From the NCBI RefSeq assembly GCF_011813015.1, contig NZ_QHLQ01000029.1:1-32408 (forward strand): a stretch of 32,408 nucleotides of DNA. Reading direction: 5' to 3'. The position numbers and the translations under genes are program-made. Each line of letters starts with the position of its first letter. Position 1 is the first letter of the stretch. The notes under the pieces are model-generated. The model had not been told where the DNA came from. It made no database searches and saw only the letters and a program-made list of their open reading frames with translations. This stretch comes from Parasedimentitalea denitrificans. GTDB lineage: Bacteria; Pseudomonadota; Alphaproteobacteria; Rhodobacterales; Rhodobacteraceae. Shown here piece after piece: positions 7,765-14,496 of the stretch.

Positions 7765-7822
7765 CTGCCCTTTGACAGGACACTGAAAACCGGCCACCTC
7801 AGATCATCCAAAGGCCGCTGGT

Positions 7823-8557
7823 CTATTTTAGTATTGGCCCGGCCTGATCCAAATAACCCGGATCAAATTCCGCCAGAGCGACCAGACGATCAAAGTTGTC
7901 AAATGTGACCTGACCATCGCGGAAAGTGACGAGCCCGGCTTCCCGCAATTGCCGTAGAACCCGGTTCACGTGTACGGCAGTCAATCCCAGTGCATCGGCG
8001 AGGTGGTATTGCGTCAGCGGGCAGGTATAGCCCGCTTTGCTTCCCATCCCGACCAGCGCCAGCCTCGCGCCAAGTTCCAGCAGAAAATGCGCCATTCGGG
8101 CGTCTGCATCGCGGCGTCCAAGGCCAACAAGATGTTCAACCACCATCGCCTCGTCCCGGGAGGCGGCCCAGAGGATCGCCGCCGCCAGCCGCGGGGTGCT
8201 GGCAAATACCTCCAGAAGGTCATCTGCCAGAACTTCGGCGGCCTCGATCTCCACAATCGGCTCGATACTGTGATCCGACGTGCGCAGCAGAACGCTGCGC
8301 AACCCCAAAAAGTCACCCGGTATCTGGAAATCAACGATCTGGCGCGTCCCTTCCTGCTGTATCTTGTAGGAACAGGCCCAGCCTGCGGCCAGAATATAGG
8401 CAGCCTGTTCCGGCTGCCCCTGATGCACAAGATCACTTCCCGCAGCAAAGGTCCTGCGCCGCTGATGCAAGCGCTCCAGCACCGCAAGTTCGTCTTCTGA
8501 CAAAGTGGCAAAAGCCGAGAGCTTTTTTGTGAACGGACTGTTTTCGATGACGTTCAT
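7823..8557 (-). CDS. Crp/Fnr-family transcriptional regulator
   Basis: A 244-residue regulator. I placed the start at 8557 (MNVIENSPF), 8 codons inside the open frame, because a GGGGGAA ribosome site lies just upstream. The N-terminal cyclic-nucleotide-binding-like beta barrel spans about 12-130 ('LVHQGQPEQAAYILAAGWA', 'IPGDFLGL'). The dimerisation helix follows, and the HTH_Crp domain occupies about 175-225 ('LTQYHLADALGLTAVHVNRVLRQLREAGLV'). It lacks the N-terminal Cys cluster of oxygen-sensing FNR, and I see no clear cAMP-binding Arg-Ser-Ala phosphate cassette, so the effector is unknown. It is divergent from the small gene at 8710, its most likely local target (inference). Confidence 0.9.
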   Translation of the reverse strand: MNVIENSPFTKKLSAFATLSEDELAVLERLHQRRRTFAAGSDLVHQGQPEQAAYILAAGWACSYKIQQEGTRQIVDFQIPGDFLGLRSVLLRTSDHSIEPIVEIEAAEVLADDLLEVFASTPRLAAAILWAASRDEAMVVEHLVGLGRRDADARMAHFLLELGARLALVGMGSKAGYTCPLTQYHLADALGLTAVHVNRVLRQLREAGLVTFRDGQVTFDNFDRLVALAEFDPGYLDQAGPILK

Positions 8558-8709
8558 GGTTCCCCCAGACCAGCGTTGCATTGCGGCGCATTCCTCAGCG
8601 CAGGGACTGCTTTAGATTAGCCCAGCATACTCCGTTTTCTGCAAAGATGCTCACAATCACCAGTCTGCCACATTGGCTGAATAAGCAAGGCAAGAAAGGA
8701 AGATGCAGG

Positions 8710-8940
8710 ATGCCCGAATATCCCGAAAGCGCGGGAATGGCCGCCCTATCAATTTGCGAAGCGCTACTGCTTGCCTTGAAAGACCTCCAAGTGATGCCGG
8801 AGCATGAAATTTCGGGAATTCTTCGGGATGCCGCGGCCTTTCACGAAAACGCTGCCGGAACGATCGCTGAGATTGAGCGAAACCAAAAGGCCGCAGCACT
8901 AATCAATCAGATTAACACCAACGGAAACTCGACCCGATAA
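8710..8940 (+). CDS. Small hypothetical protein divergent from the Crp/Fnr regulator
   Basis: A 76-residue helical protein beginning MPEYPESAGMAALSICEALL. The frame is open from 8581, but AAGGAAG lies about 8 nt before 8710 and the upstream residues look non-coding, so I use 8710. The sequence 'ALLLALKDLQVMPEHEISGILRDAAAFHENAAG' suggests two or three amphipathic helices. No known domain. Gene order (regulator on one strand, short protein on the other, 152 bp between) suggests shared promoter control. Confidence 0.65.
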   Translation: MPEYPESAGMAALSICEALLLALKDLQVMPEHEISGILRDAAAFHENAAGTIAEIERNQKAAALINQINTNGNSTR

Positions 8941-9386
8941 CCGTGATCCGCTGCTCGCGGCAAGCAGTGCTAAGGTCCGCTATCGAGAAGCGATCATGGC
9001 TTTGCAAAGTCCGCTTACTGCGCATTGCGGTCCTTGCAGTTTACCGCGGCGAAAGTCGGCTTTCCGATTCCCTGACGGGTTTGCGCATGGCGCTGCATTA
9101 GCCAAAATGGATTGGGTGCAGAACTTGCTTAAGCGTAGTAGGTGAGAGGGAACCGTCCAGAAAAGGAGCGGCCCGCAGAGCAACTTCGGGAAATTTGATG
9201 CGGACCTCTCTTGTCGCCCTGGGCGGGGGCTCCTTGTTGGGAATTTAGTTTGGGGACGATGTCGAACCAGAGGTGGCGCTCAGTTTTGACTATCCGTTTG
9301 CGGAGTTTTTAGTCCAATAAAAGTGCGTTCCGTAAATGTTCCCACGAGGGCTTTCCCAACTCGCCGCCCTTCGATATTCCGGGCTC
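8941..9386. other. Intergenic region, no gene supported
   Basis: 446 bp without a supported gene. A minus-strand frame at 8980-9183 and an upstream extension of the zinc-ribbon gene (ATG at 9336) lack ribosome sites and recognisable protein features. No terminator-like hairpin with a T tract was found after 8940. Confidence 0.5.
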
Positions 9387-9650
9387 ATGCTTAAACGCGG
9401 CAGAACGCGCCTATCAGTCATCCCAAAACACACACTCTGGCTTGAGTGTGCCTGTGGGCACAATGGGCCAGTGCAGGTAGCCGACGTGATTGCCAAATGG
9501 GGTCATGAGATCACCGTTGGTGAAGCTGTGGATCGGTTGCGGTGTTCAGCCTGCCGAACTAAGCGGATCAAGGAATATCGGATTATCTATGCTGGCGGTT
9601 CAGCATTGGCCATGCACGGGGCAGAGCAGGGGCCTCAGAAGTTGGAATAA
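9387..9650 (+). CDS. Small zinc-ribbon hypothetical protein
   Basis: An 87-residue basic protein with a probable zinc ribbon: C21-A-C23 ('LECACGHNG') and C53-S-A-C56 ('RLRCSACRTKRIKEYRI'). The segment between reads 'VADVIAKWGHEITVGEAVDRL', a helix typical of this conserved roseobacter-type hypothetical. The start is uncertain: ATG codons at 9336 and 9387 both lack a good Shine-Dalgarno, and I favour 9387 because residues before it look random. The stop codon coincides with the first bases of a hairpin that is itself part of a duplicated 140-bp block. Role unknown. Confidence 0.6.
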   Translation: MLKRGRTRLSVIPKHTLWLECACGHNGPVQVADVIAKWGHEITVGEAVDRLRCSACRTKRIKEYRIIYAGGSALAMHGAEQGPQKLE

Positions 9651-9676
9651 GGGCAGGGGCTAAACCCCGCCCTTTT
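9649..9676 (+). terminator. Hairpin terminator at the stop of the zinc-ribbon gene
   Basis: AAGGGC-A-GGGG pairs with CCCCGCCCTT across a short loop and runs into TTTT. One arm has a single-base bulge. It is homologous to the hairpin at 11047-11084 and lies at nearly the same distance from the tRNA-derived repeat. Confidence 0.65.
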
Positions 9677-9693
9677 CTACGTTTTGCACAAGT

Positions 9694-9789
9694 CGGAGCA
9701 ATCTATGTTCCAACTCTTTTTGAAAACAAACAGCAGTTCCACGATTGTGGATCAGGAGGTCCCCCGTTCGAGCCGGGGTGGTGGTACCA
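9694..9789 (+). repeat. Direct repeat copy A containing a tRNA-His 3' fragment
   Basis: In register with 11099-11194 over 96 bp. Over the last 82 bp only 4 positions differ. Bases 9743-9789 look like the 3' half of tRNA-His: anticodon loop with GTG, 3' anticodon arm TCAGG, T arm CCCCG-TTCGAGC-CGGGG, acceptor strand TGGTGGT, discriminator A, CCA. The 5' anticodon arm here is ACGA, which cannot pair properly, and no D arm or 5' acceptor is present. It is a fragment, not a working tRNA. Confidence 0.8.
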
Positions 9790-9823
9790 TCAAAACAATG
9801 ACTTAGCGGATTTCCAATTTTCG

Positions 9824-9856
9824 AGTTGGATTATGGTTGGATCATAGTTGGATCAT
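9824..9856 (+). repeat. Three tandem 11-bp repeats after copy A
   Basis: AGTTGGATTAT, GGTTGGATCAT and AGTTGGATCAT follow each other without a gap, 34 bp after the tRNA fragment. The 11-bp period puts them on one face of the helix. GGTTGGATCAT recurs at 11238-11248, 43 bp after copy B, with a weaker copy at 11257. These could be arm-type binding sites of a tyrosine recombinase (inference). Confidence 0.5.
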
Positions 9857-10127
9857 TTGTTCTCGTTGCGGTCCATCTATTTCCCAGTATTGCGAAGACG
9901 AACCACGTTGTTTGCGCTTTGACTTCTGCCCCGAGAGTACCTGTCTGTAGTAGACATTTCCTTGTGCTGGCCTGTTTTTTGCAGCTAAGCAGCCTCCGGT
10001 GTCGGTTGGAATACCAGTTTGAAGCGTTGATTTTAGGAGCCAAATCGCCTAACGATAAATTTAGTAAACAAAAAGTTAATAAAGTAACTGCAGTAATGCT
10101 GCGCGTTCAAACACACTGGAGATAGAT
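9857..10127. other. Upstream region of the VPLPA-CTERM gene
   Basis: 271 bp without a supported gene, becoming AT-rich towards 10060-10100 (for example AGTAAACAAAAAG and GTTAATAAAGTAAC), where the promoter of the next gene probably lies. A 99-residue frame from 9826 has no ribosome site or recognisable features and is not called. Confidence 0.45.
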
Positions 10128-10766
10128 TTGCTCGTTTCATTCAAAAGCATAAAGGCTGCCGTGGGCGTTGCAATTGCAACATCCTTTCTGGCTGTTACGG
10201 CTCAGGGGGCACTTGCAGCTTCCTATTACCCGACAACGCTATTCGACAACACAACAGGATATGCGGATTCTCTTTTTCTTGGTGCACCAGATGGTAATAG
10301 TGGGAACATCGGTTCGAATTGGGTAGGAATTGGAGGTCAAACCGTGACCTATGATTTTGGACCTAACCTTGTCCTAAATGGTGCAGGTACGGATATAAAC
10401 GTTTACGAAGTAAATTATGGCGTTCCAGAGTTTAGTTCGATCAATGTTTTTGCCAGCCTTGATGGGATAACGTTCAGCAATATCAGCGCCAGTATGGCTG
10501 CTTGGGTCGATATTGTCGGTGATGAGGCGCACGGTGCTCCGAGTTATGCAAAATCCTATGATCTTGGTGGCCTTGCATCGGCCCGGTACATTCGCATTGA
10601 CGGAAATGGTTCCGGCGCAGCTGGGGGCACTAGTGCCTTTGATCTTGATGCGATTGCCGCAATAAATGTTCAAGTTTCCGCCGTTCCGCTTCCGGCTGGC
10701 TTGCCGTTGCTATTTGCAGGGATCGGGCTATTGGGATTTGTTGGCCGTAAGCGGCGGCACAGCTGA
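10128..10766 (+). CDS. Exported protein with VPLPA-type C-terminal sorting signal (PEP-CTERM-like)
   Basis: A 212-residue protein. The TTG start at 10128 is supported by GGAGAT 4-9 nt upstream. Residues 1-30 form a Sec signal peptide ending 'TAQGALA'. The mature part is a Gly/Asn/Ser-rich beta-sandwich-like domain ('INVFASLDGITFSNI', 'GLASARYIRIDGNG', 'SAFDLDAIAAIN') reminiscent of discoidin-like PEP-CTERM proteins. The C-terminus is a sorting signal: VPLPAG (186-191), a hydrophobic stretch 'LPLLFAGIGLLGF', then basic 'GRKRRHS'. Such proteins are processed by an exosortase and often linked to exopolysaccharide or surface matrix; no exosortase lies in this window. Base composition looks more AT-rich than the flanks, and tRNA-derived repeats bracket the gene, suggesting acquisition. 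Confidence 0.85.
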   Translation: MLVSFKSIKAAVGVAIATSFLAVTAQGALAASYYPTTLFDNTTGYADSLFLGAPDGNSGNIGSNWVGIGGQTVTYDFGPNLVLNGAGTDINVYEVNYGVPEFSSINVFASLDGITFSNISASMAAWVDIVGDEAHGAPSYAKSYDLGGLASARYIRIDGNGSGAAGGTSAFDLDAIAAINVQVSAVPLPAGLPLLFAGIGLLGFVGRKRRHS

Positions 10767-10862
10767 TTTCTTACAATCTCTACTTTTAGTAGGCATTATT
10801 GAGAGTAGAGGCTGAACGTCGTTGTCTAGATCTTGTTGCAAACAGGCTGGACCTAAATCTCC

Positions 10863-10899
10863 CCGCCAGGCATCTTAGCTGATGCCTGGCGGTTTTTTT
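10863..10899 (+). terminator. Strong intrinsic terminator after the VPLPA-CTERM gene
   Basis: Perfect 12-bp stem CCGCCAGGCATC / GATGCCTGGCGG with a 6-nt loop, followed by seven T. It lies 97 bp downstream of the stop codon. Confidence 0.92.
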
Positions 10900-11046
10900 A
10901 CTTTAAAGCAACAAAAGTGATTTTTAGCCTCTCGTAACTGCTAAGCTACTGCCATGTGTGGCTGGTGTTTCATGAAGTGCCGTTAGCAGGAACGATAGCC
11001 TGCGTGGCGAAGCCGTTACTAGGGGTTTATTAGAGACCTGGGTGAA

Positions 11047-11088
11047 CACTGAAAGGGCGGGGATCAAATCCCGCCCTTTCAGTGTTTG
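11047..11088 (+). terminator. Hairpin with perfect 15-bp stem, terminator-like
   Basis: CACTGAAAGGGCGGG (11047-11061) pairs perfectly with 11070-11084 and runs into TTTGTTGTT. No gene ends just before it, since the nearest stop is at 10766. It appears to be the duplicated counterpart of the hairpin at 9649-9676. Confidence 0.65.
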
Positions 11089-11098
11089 TTGTTCAACG

Positions 11099-11194
11099 CG
11101 GATCAATCTTCATTCCAACTCTCTTTGAAAACAAACAATAGTTTCACGATTGTGGATCAGGAGGTCCCCCGTTCGAGCCGGGGTGGTGGTACCA
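11099..11194 (+). repeat. Direct repeat copy B containing a tRNA-His 3' fragment
   Basis: In register with 9694-9789, offset 1405 bp. The tRNA-like part is 11148-11194 and is identical to copy A over its full 47 nt. The differences (at 11123 and in 11138-11143) are all upstream of the anticodon loop. As in copy A, the 5' anticodon arm is ACGA and the tRNA 5' half is missing. Confidence 0.8.
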
Positions 11195-11382
11195 CTCTTC
11201 CCAATGACATAGAAAACCAACCGCTTGCGCCCTATCGGGTTGGATCATGCCGTTCGGGTTGGAATTTGAGAGTGATGGGTCGTGAAGGCAAATCGTACTG
11301 TTTGTAGATTTACGCTGCGGCGGGTGAATCTATCGGGTTGGGTATTACCTTAACAGTTGGTCAGCTCTGGTAAATTGGTTGC
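11195..11382. other. Region between repeat copy B and the thiamine operon end
   Basis: 188 bp without a gene. It contains GGTTGGATCAT at 11238 and a 12-bp direct repeat CTATCGGGTTGG at 11232 and 11330. No convincing intrinsic terminator for the thiamine operon is seen here. Confidence 0.4.
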
Positions 11383-12153
11383 TTATTTCTTCGGGCCAAG
11401 GCCCTTCTGCAGGCTGCTTCCACTTGCATATGCCGACAGGTGGTCAGCCAAAATCGCGACCAGTTTGTGCAGCACAACCGTTAGCAGGGCGAGCGCAATT
11501 AGGCTGGCGAACATCAGGTCGATTTTGACCCGACCGTTGGCCAGAAGCATCAGGTATCCCAACCCCTTGGACGCGCCAACCCATTCACCAATGACGGCGC
11601 CGATAGGGGCATAGACCGCCGCCAGCCGCAGGCCTGTGCCCAGAGAGGGCAACGCATGCGGGATGCGGATGCGTCGCATGACTTGCCAGCGGGTAGCGCC
11701 CATGGTGCGGGCGAGGTCCAGCAGGCCGCTATCAACTCGTGTTAGCCCATCGTGAAAGGCCGAGGTGACTGGGAAATAGATGATCAGCACTGCCATGACG
11801 ATTTTAGAGGCCATACCGTAGCCGAACCAAAGCGTCAGGATCGGGGCCAGTGCAAAGACTGGCACGGCTTGGGTGAACACAAGGATCGGCAGCAGCAGCC
11901 GTTGCGCCCATTGTGAACTGGCCAGTTGAATAGCTGTTATCGCGCCCAGAATTGTCCCCAGTATCAGGCCTAGAACCACTTCCGTTGCAGTGACGGTCGC
12001 GTGTTCCAGTATCAGGGCCCGGCTGGCATAGGCTGCTTGAGCGACCCGTAGGGGCGAGGGAAGAATAAAATGCGGAGTCCCGGTGATCCAGACCAATAGC
12101 TGCCACAACAGCAGCCCCAACAAGAGAGCGGCTAAACCATATAGAACTCTCAT
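11383..12153 (-). CDS. thiX: ABC transporter permease, thiamine-precursor (pyrimidine) uptake
   Basis: A 256-residue inner-membrane permease of the ThiX/SsuC/TauC type with about six transmembrane helices, starting with 'LAALLLGLLLWQLLVW'. The EAA-loop region 'DLARTMGATRWQVMRRIRIPHALPSLGTGLRLA' (about 140-175), which contacts the ATPase, is intact. With ThiY and ThiZ it should import a hydroxymethylpyrimidine-type precursor such as N-formyl-4-amino-5-aminomethyl-2-methylpyrimidine, the characterised ThiXYZ substrate elsewhere; the exact substrate here is inferred. It is the last gene of the operon and overlaps thiZ by 4 nt. Context (TPP riboswitch, tenA) separates it from sulfonate or nitrate importers with the same fold. 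Confidence 0.88.
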   Translation of the reverse strand: MRVLYGLAALLLGLLLWQLLVWITGTPHFILPSPLRVAQAAYASRALILEHATVTATEVVLGLILGTILGAITAIQLASSQWAQRLLLPILVFTQAVPVFALAPILTLWFGYGMASKIVMAVLIIYFPVTSAFHDGLTRVDSGLLDLARTMGATRWQVMRRIRIPHALPSLGTGLRLAAVYAPIGAVIGEWVGASKGLGYLMLLANGRVKIDLMFASLIALALLTVVLHKLVAILADHLSAYASGSSLQKGLGPKK

Positions 12154-12878
12154 CTGACTTGTCCCCGCAGATGTGCCAGCAACTCGGCCTGACAGGCCAA
12201 AGTGGCAGGATCCTGTAAGGCCCGGATAGGTGGCGTTGGTGGTGGCGCCCAGACGGTCGCTTCATCGGGTGAAAGAAGTAGGATCTGATGGCCAAGCCGG
12301 GTCGCTTCGGCTGGGTCATGGGTGACCAGCAATACGGTTTTGTCCTGTAACACTTCGGCGGCCAATTCTTGCATATCGGCGCGGGTACCGGCGTCTAGCG
12401 CTGAAAAAGGCTCATCGAGCAGAACCACAGGTCGGTCCTCTATCAAGGCCCGTGCCAGAGCGGCCCGTTGCCGCATGCCACCAGACAAGGCGGCAAGTGT
12501 CTTGGTTTGATGCGCCTCTAGCCCGACACGGGTTAGCAGGTGTCGCGCTCGGTCCATATCCGGTGTCTCGCCACGCAAGCGGGCACCTAGTACGGTGTTT
12601 TCCAAAACAGTCAACCAAGGCAGAAGCAGATCGGACTGGGCCATGTAGCTAATGCGATCAGGTAGGGGCTGGCCGTCATCGGCCTGAACCGATCCGGTGA
12701 ACTGGCCACCGGTGGACAGGTCGAGGATCAGCCGCAGGATAGTGGACTTCCCCACGCCAGACGGCCCCAATAGGCAGGTCCACTGGCCCGCGGGCAAGTG
12801 CACCGACAGCGGGCCAAACAATCGGGTGTCACCCAATGTATAGCTGCCCTGTAGCGTGATCGCAGGGGGTGGAGTCAT
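12150..12878 (-). CDS. thiZ: ABC transporter ATPase, thiamine-precursor uptake
   Basis: A 242-residue cytoplasmic ATPase. The start at 12878 (MTPPPAITLQGSY) overlaps the tenA stop by 4 nt; the longer open frame to 12956 is a shadow of tenA. Walker A is GPSGVGKST (38-46), the signature is LSGGMRQRAALARAL, Walker B is VVLLDEPFSALD, and the switch His is in 'LLVTHDPAEA'. It powers ThiX. Family membership alone would also fit taurine or nitrate importers; the assignment rests on position between tenA and thiX in a riboswitch-led thiamine operon. Confidence 0.88.
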   Translation of the reverse strand: MTPPPAITLQGSYTLGDTRLFGPLSVHLPAGQWTCLLGPSGVGKSTILRLILDLSTGGQFTGSVQADDGQPLPDRISYMAQSDLLLPWLTVLENTVLGARLRGETPDMDRARHLLTRVGLEAHQTKTLAALSGGMRQRAALARALIEDRPVVLLDEPFSALDAGTRADMQELAAEVLQDKTVLLVTHDPAEATRLGHQILLLSPDEATVWAPPPTPPIRALQDPATLACQAELLAHLRGQVR

Positions 12879-13561
12879 ACGCCGCGCAGCCCCATATCCC
12901 AGAACCGAACTTCTAGATCCGTTGCGGTGGTAAAGCGATCCTGCAGGGTGGCCCAACGTGCAGAGGCTGTGGGGTCATCACCCAACCGTCGGGCGACAGC
13001 GCCATCCAGCATTTCGCCGACTGTCGCACAAACTGACTGATACTCGGGGTCGGCGTAGGTATTGATCCAACCGGCATAGGGCGCATCCGCATTGGTGGTC
13101 TGTGCCAATTGCAGCCCGATTTCGCCGTAACCAAAGACACAAGGTGCAAGCGCTGCCATCAGATCCAGAAAATCGCCTTGCAGCCCAGCATCCAGAACGT
13201 AGCGAGTATAGGCGATGTTCTCGACTTCTTCGCGAGCGTCGAACAGTTGCTGTTCCGAAATGCCTTCGGCAGCGCAGGTTTTCACATGCAAAGCCATTTC
13301 GTGATTGACCAACGCGTCTACCGTGGCAGCGCAGACTTTCATCTCGTCAAGGGTTTCGGACTTGACCACCCCCAGCGACCAGGCGCGCGAGAAATGCACA
13401 AGGAACACATAGTCCTGCACCAGATAATGCAAAAACGCCTTACGTGGCAGGGTTCCGTCACCTAGCCCCTGAACAAAGGCGTGACGGGTGTAGGCCTGCC
13501 AGCTTGGCAAGCAACCTTCGCGCATATGCGCGAAGGTCTGACCATAGTTTGGCGCGGTCAT
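12875..13561 (-). CDS. tenA: TenA-family aminopyrimidine aminohydrolase (thiaminase II)
   Basis: A 228-residue all-helical TenA protein. It hydrolyses 4-amino-5-aminomethyl-2-methylpyrimidine to HMP, salvaging the pyrimidine from degraded thiamine. Visible family residues: 'YLVQDYVFL' (about 46-54), 'HEMALH' (about 87-92), C141 in 'ALAPCVFGYGEIG' and E147 nearby. The cysteine places it in the TenA_C branch, which has the catalytic Cys of Bacillus subtilis TenA, not the Cys-less TenA_E branch. It overlaps thiY upstream and thiZ downstream by 4 nt each, so salvage enzyme and importer are translationally coupled. Confidence 0.92.
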   Translation of the reverse strand: MTAPNYGQTFAHMREGCLPSWQAYTRHAFVQGLGDGTLPRKAFLHYLVQDYVFLVHFSRAWSLGVVKSETLDEMKVCAATVDALVNHEMALHVKTCAAEGISEQQLFDAREEVENIAYTRYVLDAGLQGDFLDLMAALAPCVFGYGEIGLQLAQTTNADAPYAGWINTYADPEYQSVCATVGEMLDGAVARRLGDDPTASARWATLQDRFTTATDLEVRFWDMGLRGV

Positions 13562-14496
13562 TTAGAGGTCACATCAACAGTGATCGCTGCCACGTCGTTG
13601 ATCGACGGCACCAGACCAGCCTTGTGCAGGAATGCCTCAAACGCGACATAGCGGCCTTCGTCCATTGCGGTGGGGCGCAGAGCGAAACGAGGCAAGGTGT
13701 CGGCCCATGCGCGTTTGTTCAACTCGTCCTGCAGCTCTGTCGAGGTGCCCGAGAAAATTTCCCAGCTGTCGACAGGGTGGTTGACCATATACTGGGTCGC
13801 CTTTTCGGTGGCGGCCAGGAAGCGGGTGATCATCTCGCGGTCCATGTTATCTTTATTGGCAACATAGATCAGCTCGTCATAGGCAGGCAGGCCGTGTTCC
13901 TCGACGTAAAAGCAGTTGCCTTCGACGCCTTCGATATCCATCTGGTTCAGTTCAAAGTTACGGAAGGCACCGATTACTGCGTCAACCTGGCCCGACATCA
14001 GCGAAGGCGACAGCGACCAGTTCACGTTGATCAGTTCGACATCGTCCAGTGACAGTTCGTACTTGGCCAGCATTGCCGCCAGAACCGCTTCTTCCACACC
14101 ACCAACAGAGAAGCCGACCTTTTTGCCTTTCAGGTCTGCAGGCGAGTTGATTGGTCCGCCCTTTAGGGCCAACAGGCAGTTCAGAGGTGTTGCCACCAGG
14201 GTGCCGACACGCTGCAGCGGCAGGCCTTCGTGGATTTGCAGGTGCAGCTGAGGCTGGTAAGAAATCGCCAGGTCAGCCTTGCCTGCTGCGACCATCTTAG
14301 GTGGGTCAGATGGGTCTGCTGGGGCGATGATTTCGACGTCCAGATTCTGGTCGGCGAAATAGCCTTTTTCCTGTGCCACGATGATCGGGCCGTGGTCGGG
14401 GTTTACGAACCAGTCCAGCAGCAGGGTCATCTTATCTTGCGCCATCAGCGGCGATGCTGCCATCGCCAGAGCTGTCGTCAGAGAGAGAAGCTTCAT
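13558..14496 (-). CDS. thiY: Periplasmic binding protein for thiamine pyrimidine precursor (NMT1/THI5-like)
   Basis: A 312-residue substrate-binding protein. The start at 14496 gives a clean Sec signal peptide (MKLLSLTTALAMAASPLMAQ, 1-20) and a 4-nt overlap with thiF; the open frame to 14562 is not needed. The mature protein opens 'LLLDWFVNPDHGPIIVAQEKGYF', the NMT1/THI5-like signature found in ThiY and in eukaryotic HMP-P synthases. It should capture a hydroxymethylpyrimidine-type precursor in the periplasm for ThiX/ThiZ. It is the first transporter gene after the biosynthetic genes in the same operon. Confidence 0.9.
   Translation of the reverse strand: MKLLSLTTALAMAASPLMAQDKMTLLLDWFVNPDHGPIIVAQEKGYFADQNLDVEIIAPADPSDPPKMVAAGKADLAISYQPQLHLQIHEGLPLQRVGTLVATPLNCLLALKGGPINSPADLKGKKVGFSVGGVEEAVLAAMLAKYELSLDDVELINVNWSLSPSLMSGQVDAVIGAFRNFELNQMDIEGVEGNCFYVEEHGLPAYDELIYVANKDNMDREMITRFLAATEKATQYMVNHPVDSWEIFSGTSTELQDELNKRAWADTLPRFALRPTAMDEGRYVAFEAFLHKAGLVPSINDVAAITVDVTSK

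Larger units (their letters stand above)
9649..11194 (+). mobile_element. Candidate small cassette bounded by tRNA-His-derived direct repeats
   Basis: Two homologous blocks of about 140 bp, at 9649-9789 and 11053-11194, lie in direct orientation 1404-1405 bp apart. Each is a GC hairpin, about 30 bp of spacer, and a segment ending in the 3' part of a tRNA-His-like gene with encoded CCA. The only gene between them is the VPLPA-CTERM gene, which has its own terminator. Short direct repeats GGTTGGATCAT follow both blocks. The layout resembles att sites around a cargo, but there is no integrase, so the element would have to be mobilised in trans or be a remnant. A plain segmental duplication is the main alternative. 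Confidence 0.4.

Noticed and set aside
8980..9183. 67-residue minus-strand frame between the small gene and the zinc-ribbon gene
   Set aside because: No ribosome site, skewed composition and no recognisable domain.
9826..10125. 99-residue plus-strand frame ending just before the VPLPA-CTERM gene
   Set aside because: No Shine-Dalgarno, starts inside the 11-bp repeats, covers the probable promoter and shows no family features.
11086..11307. 73-residue plus-strand frame across repeat copy B
   Set aside because: It translates the tRNA-His fragment ('VPRSSRGGGTT') and has no ribosome site.
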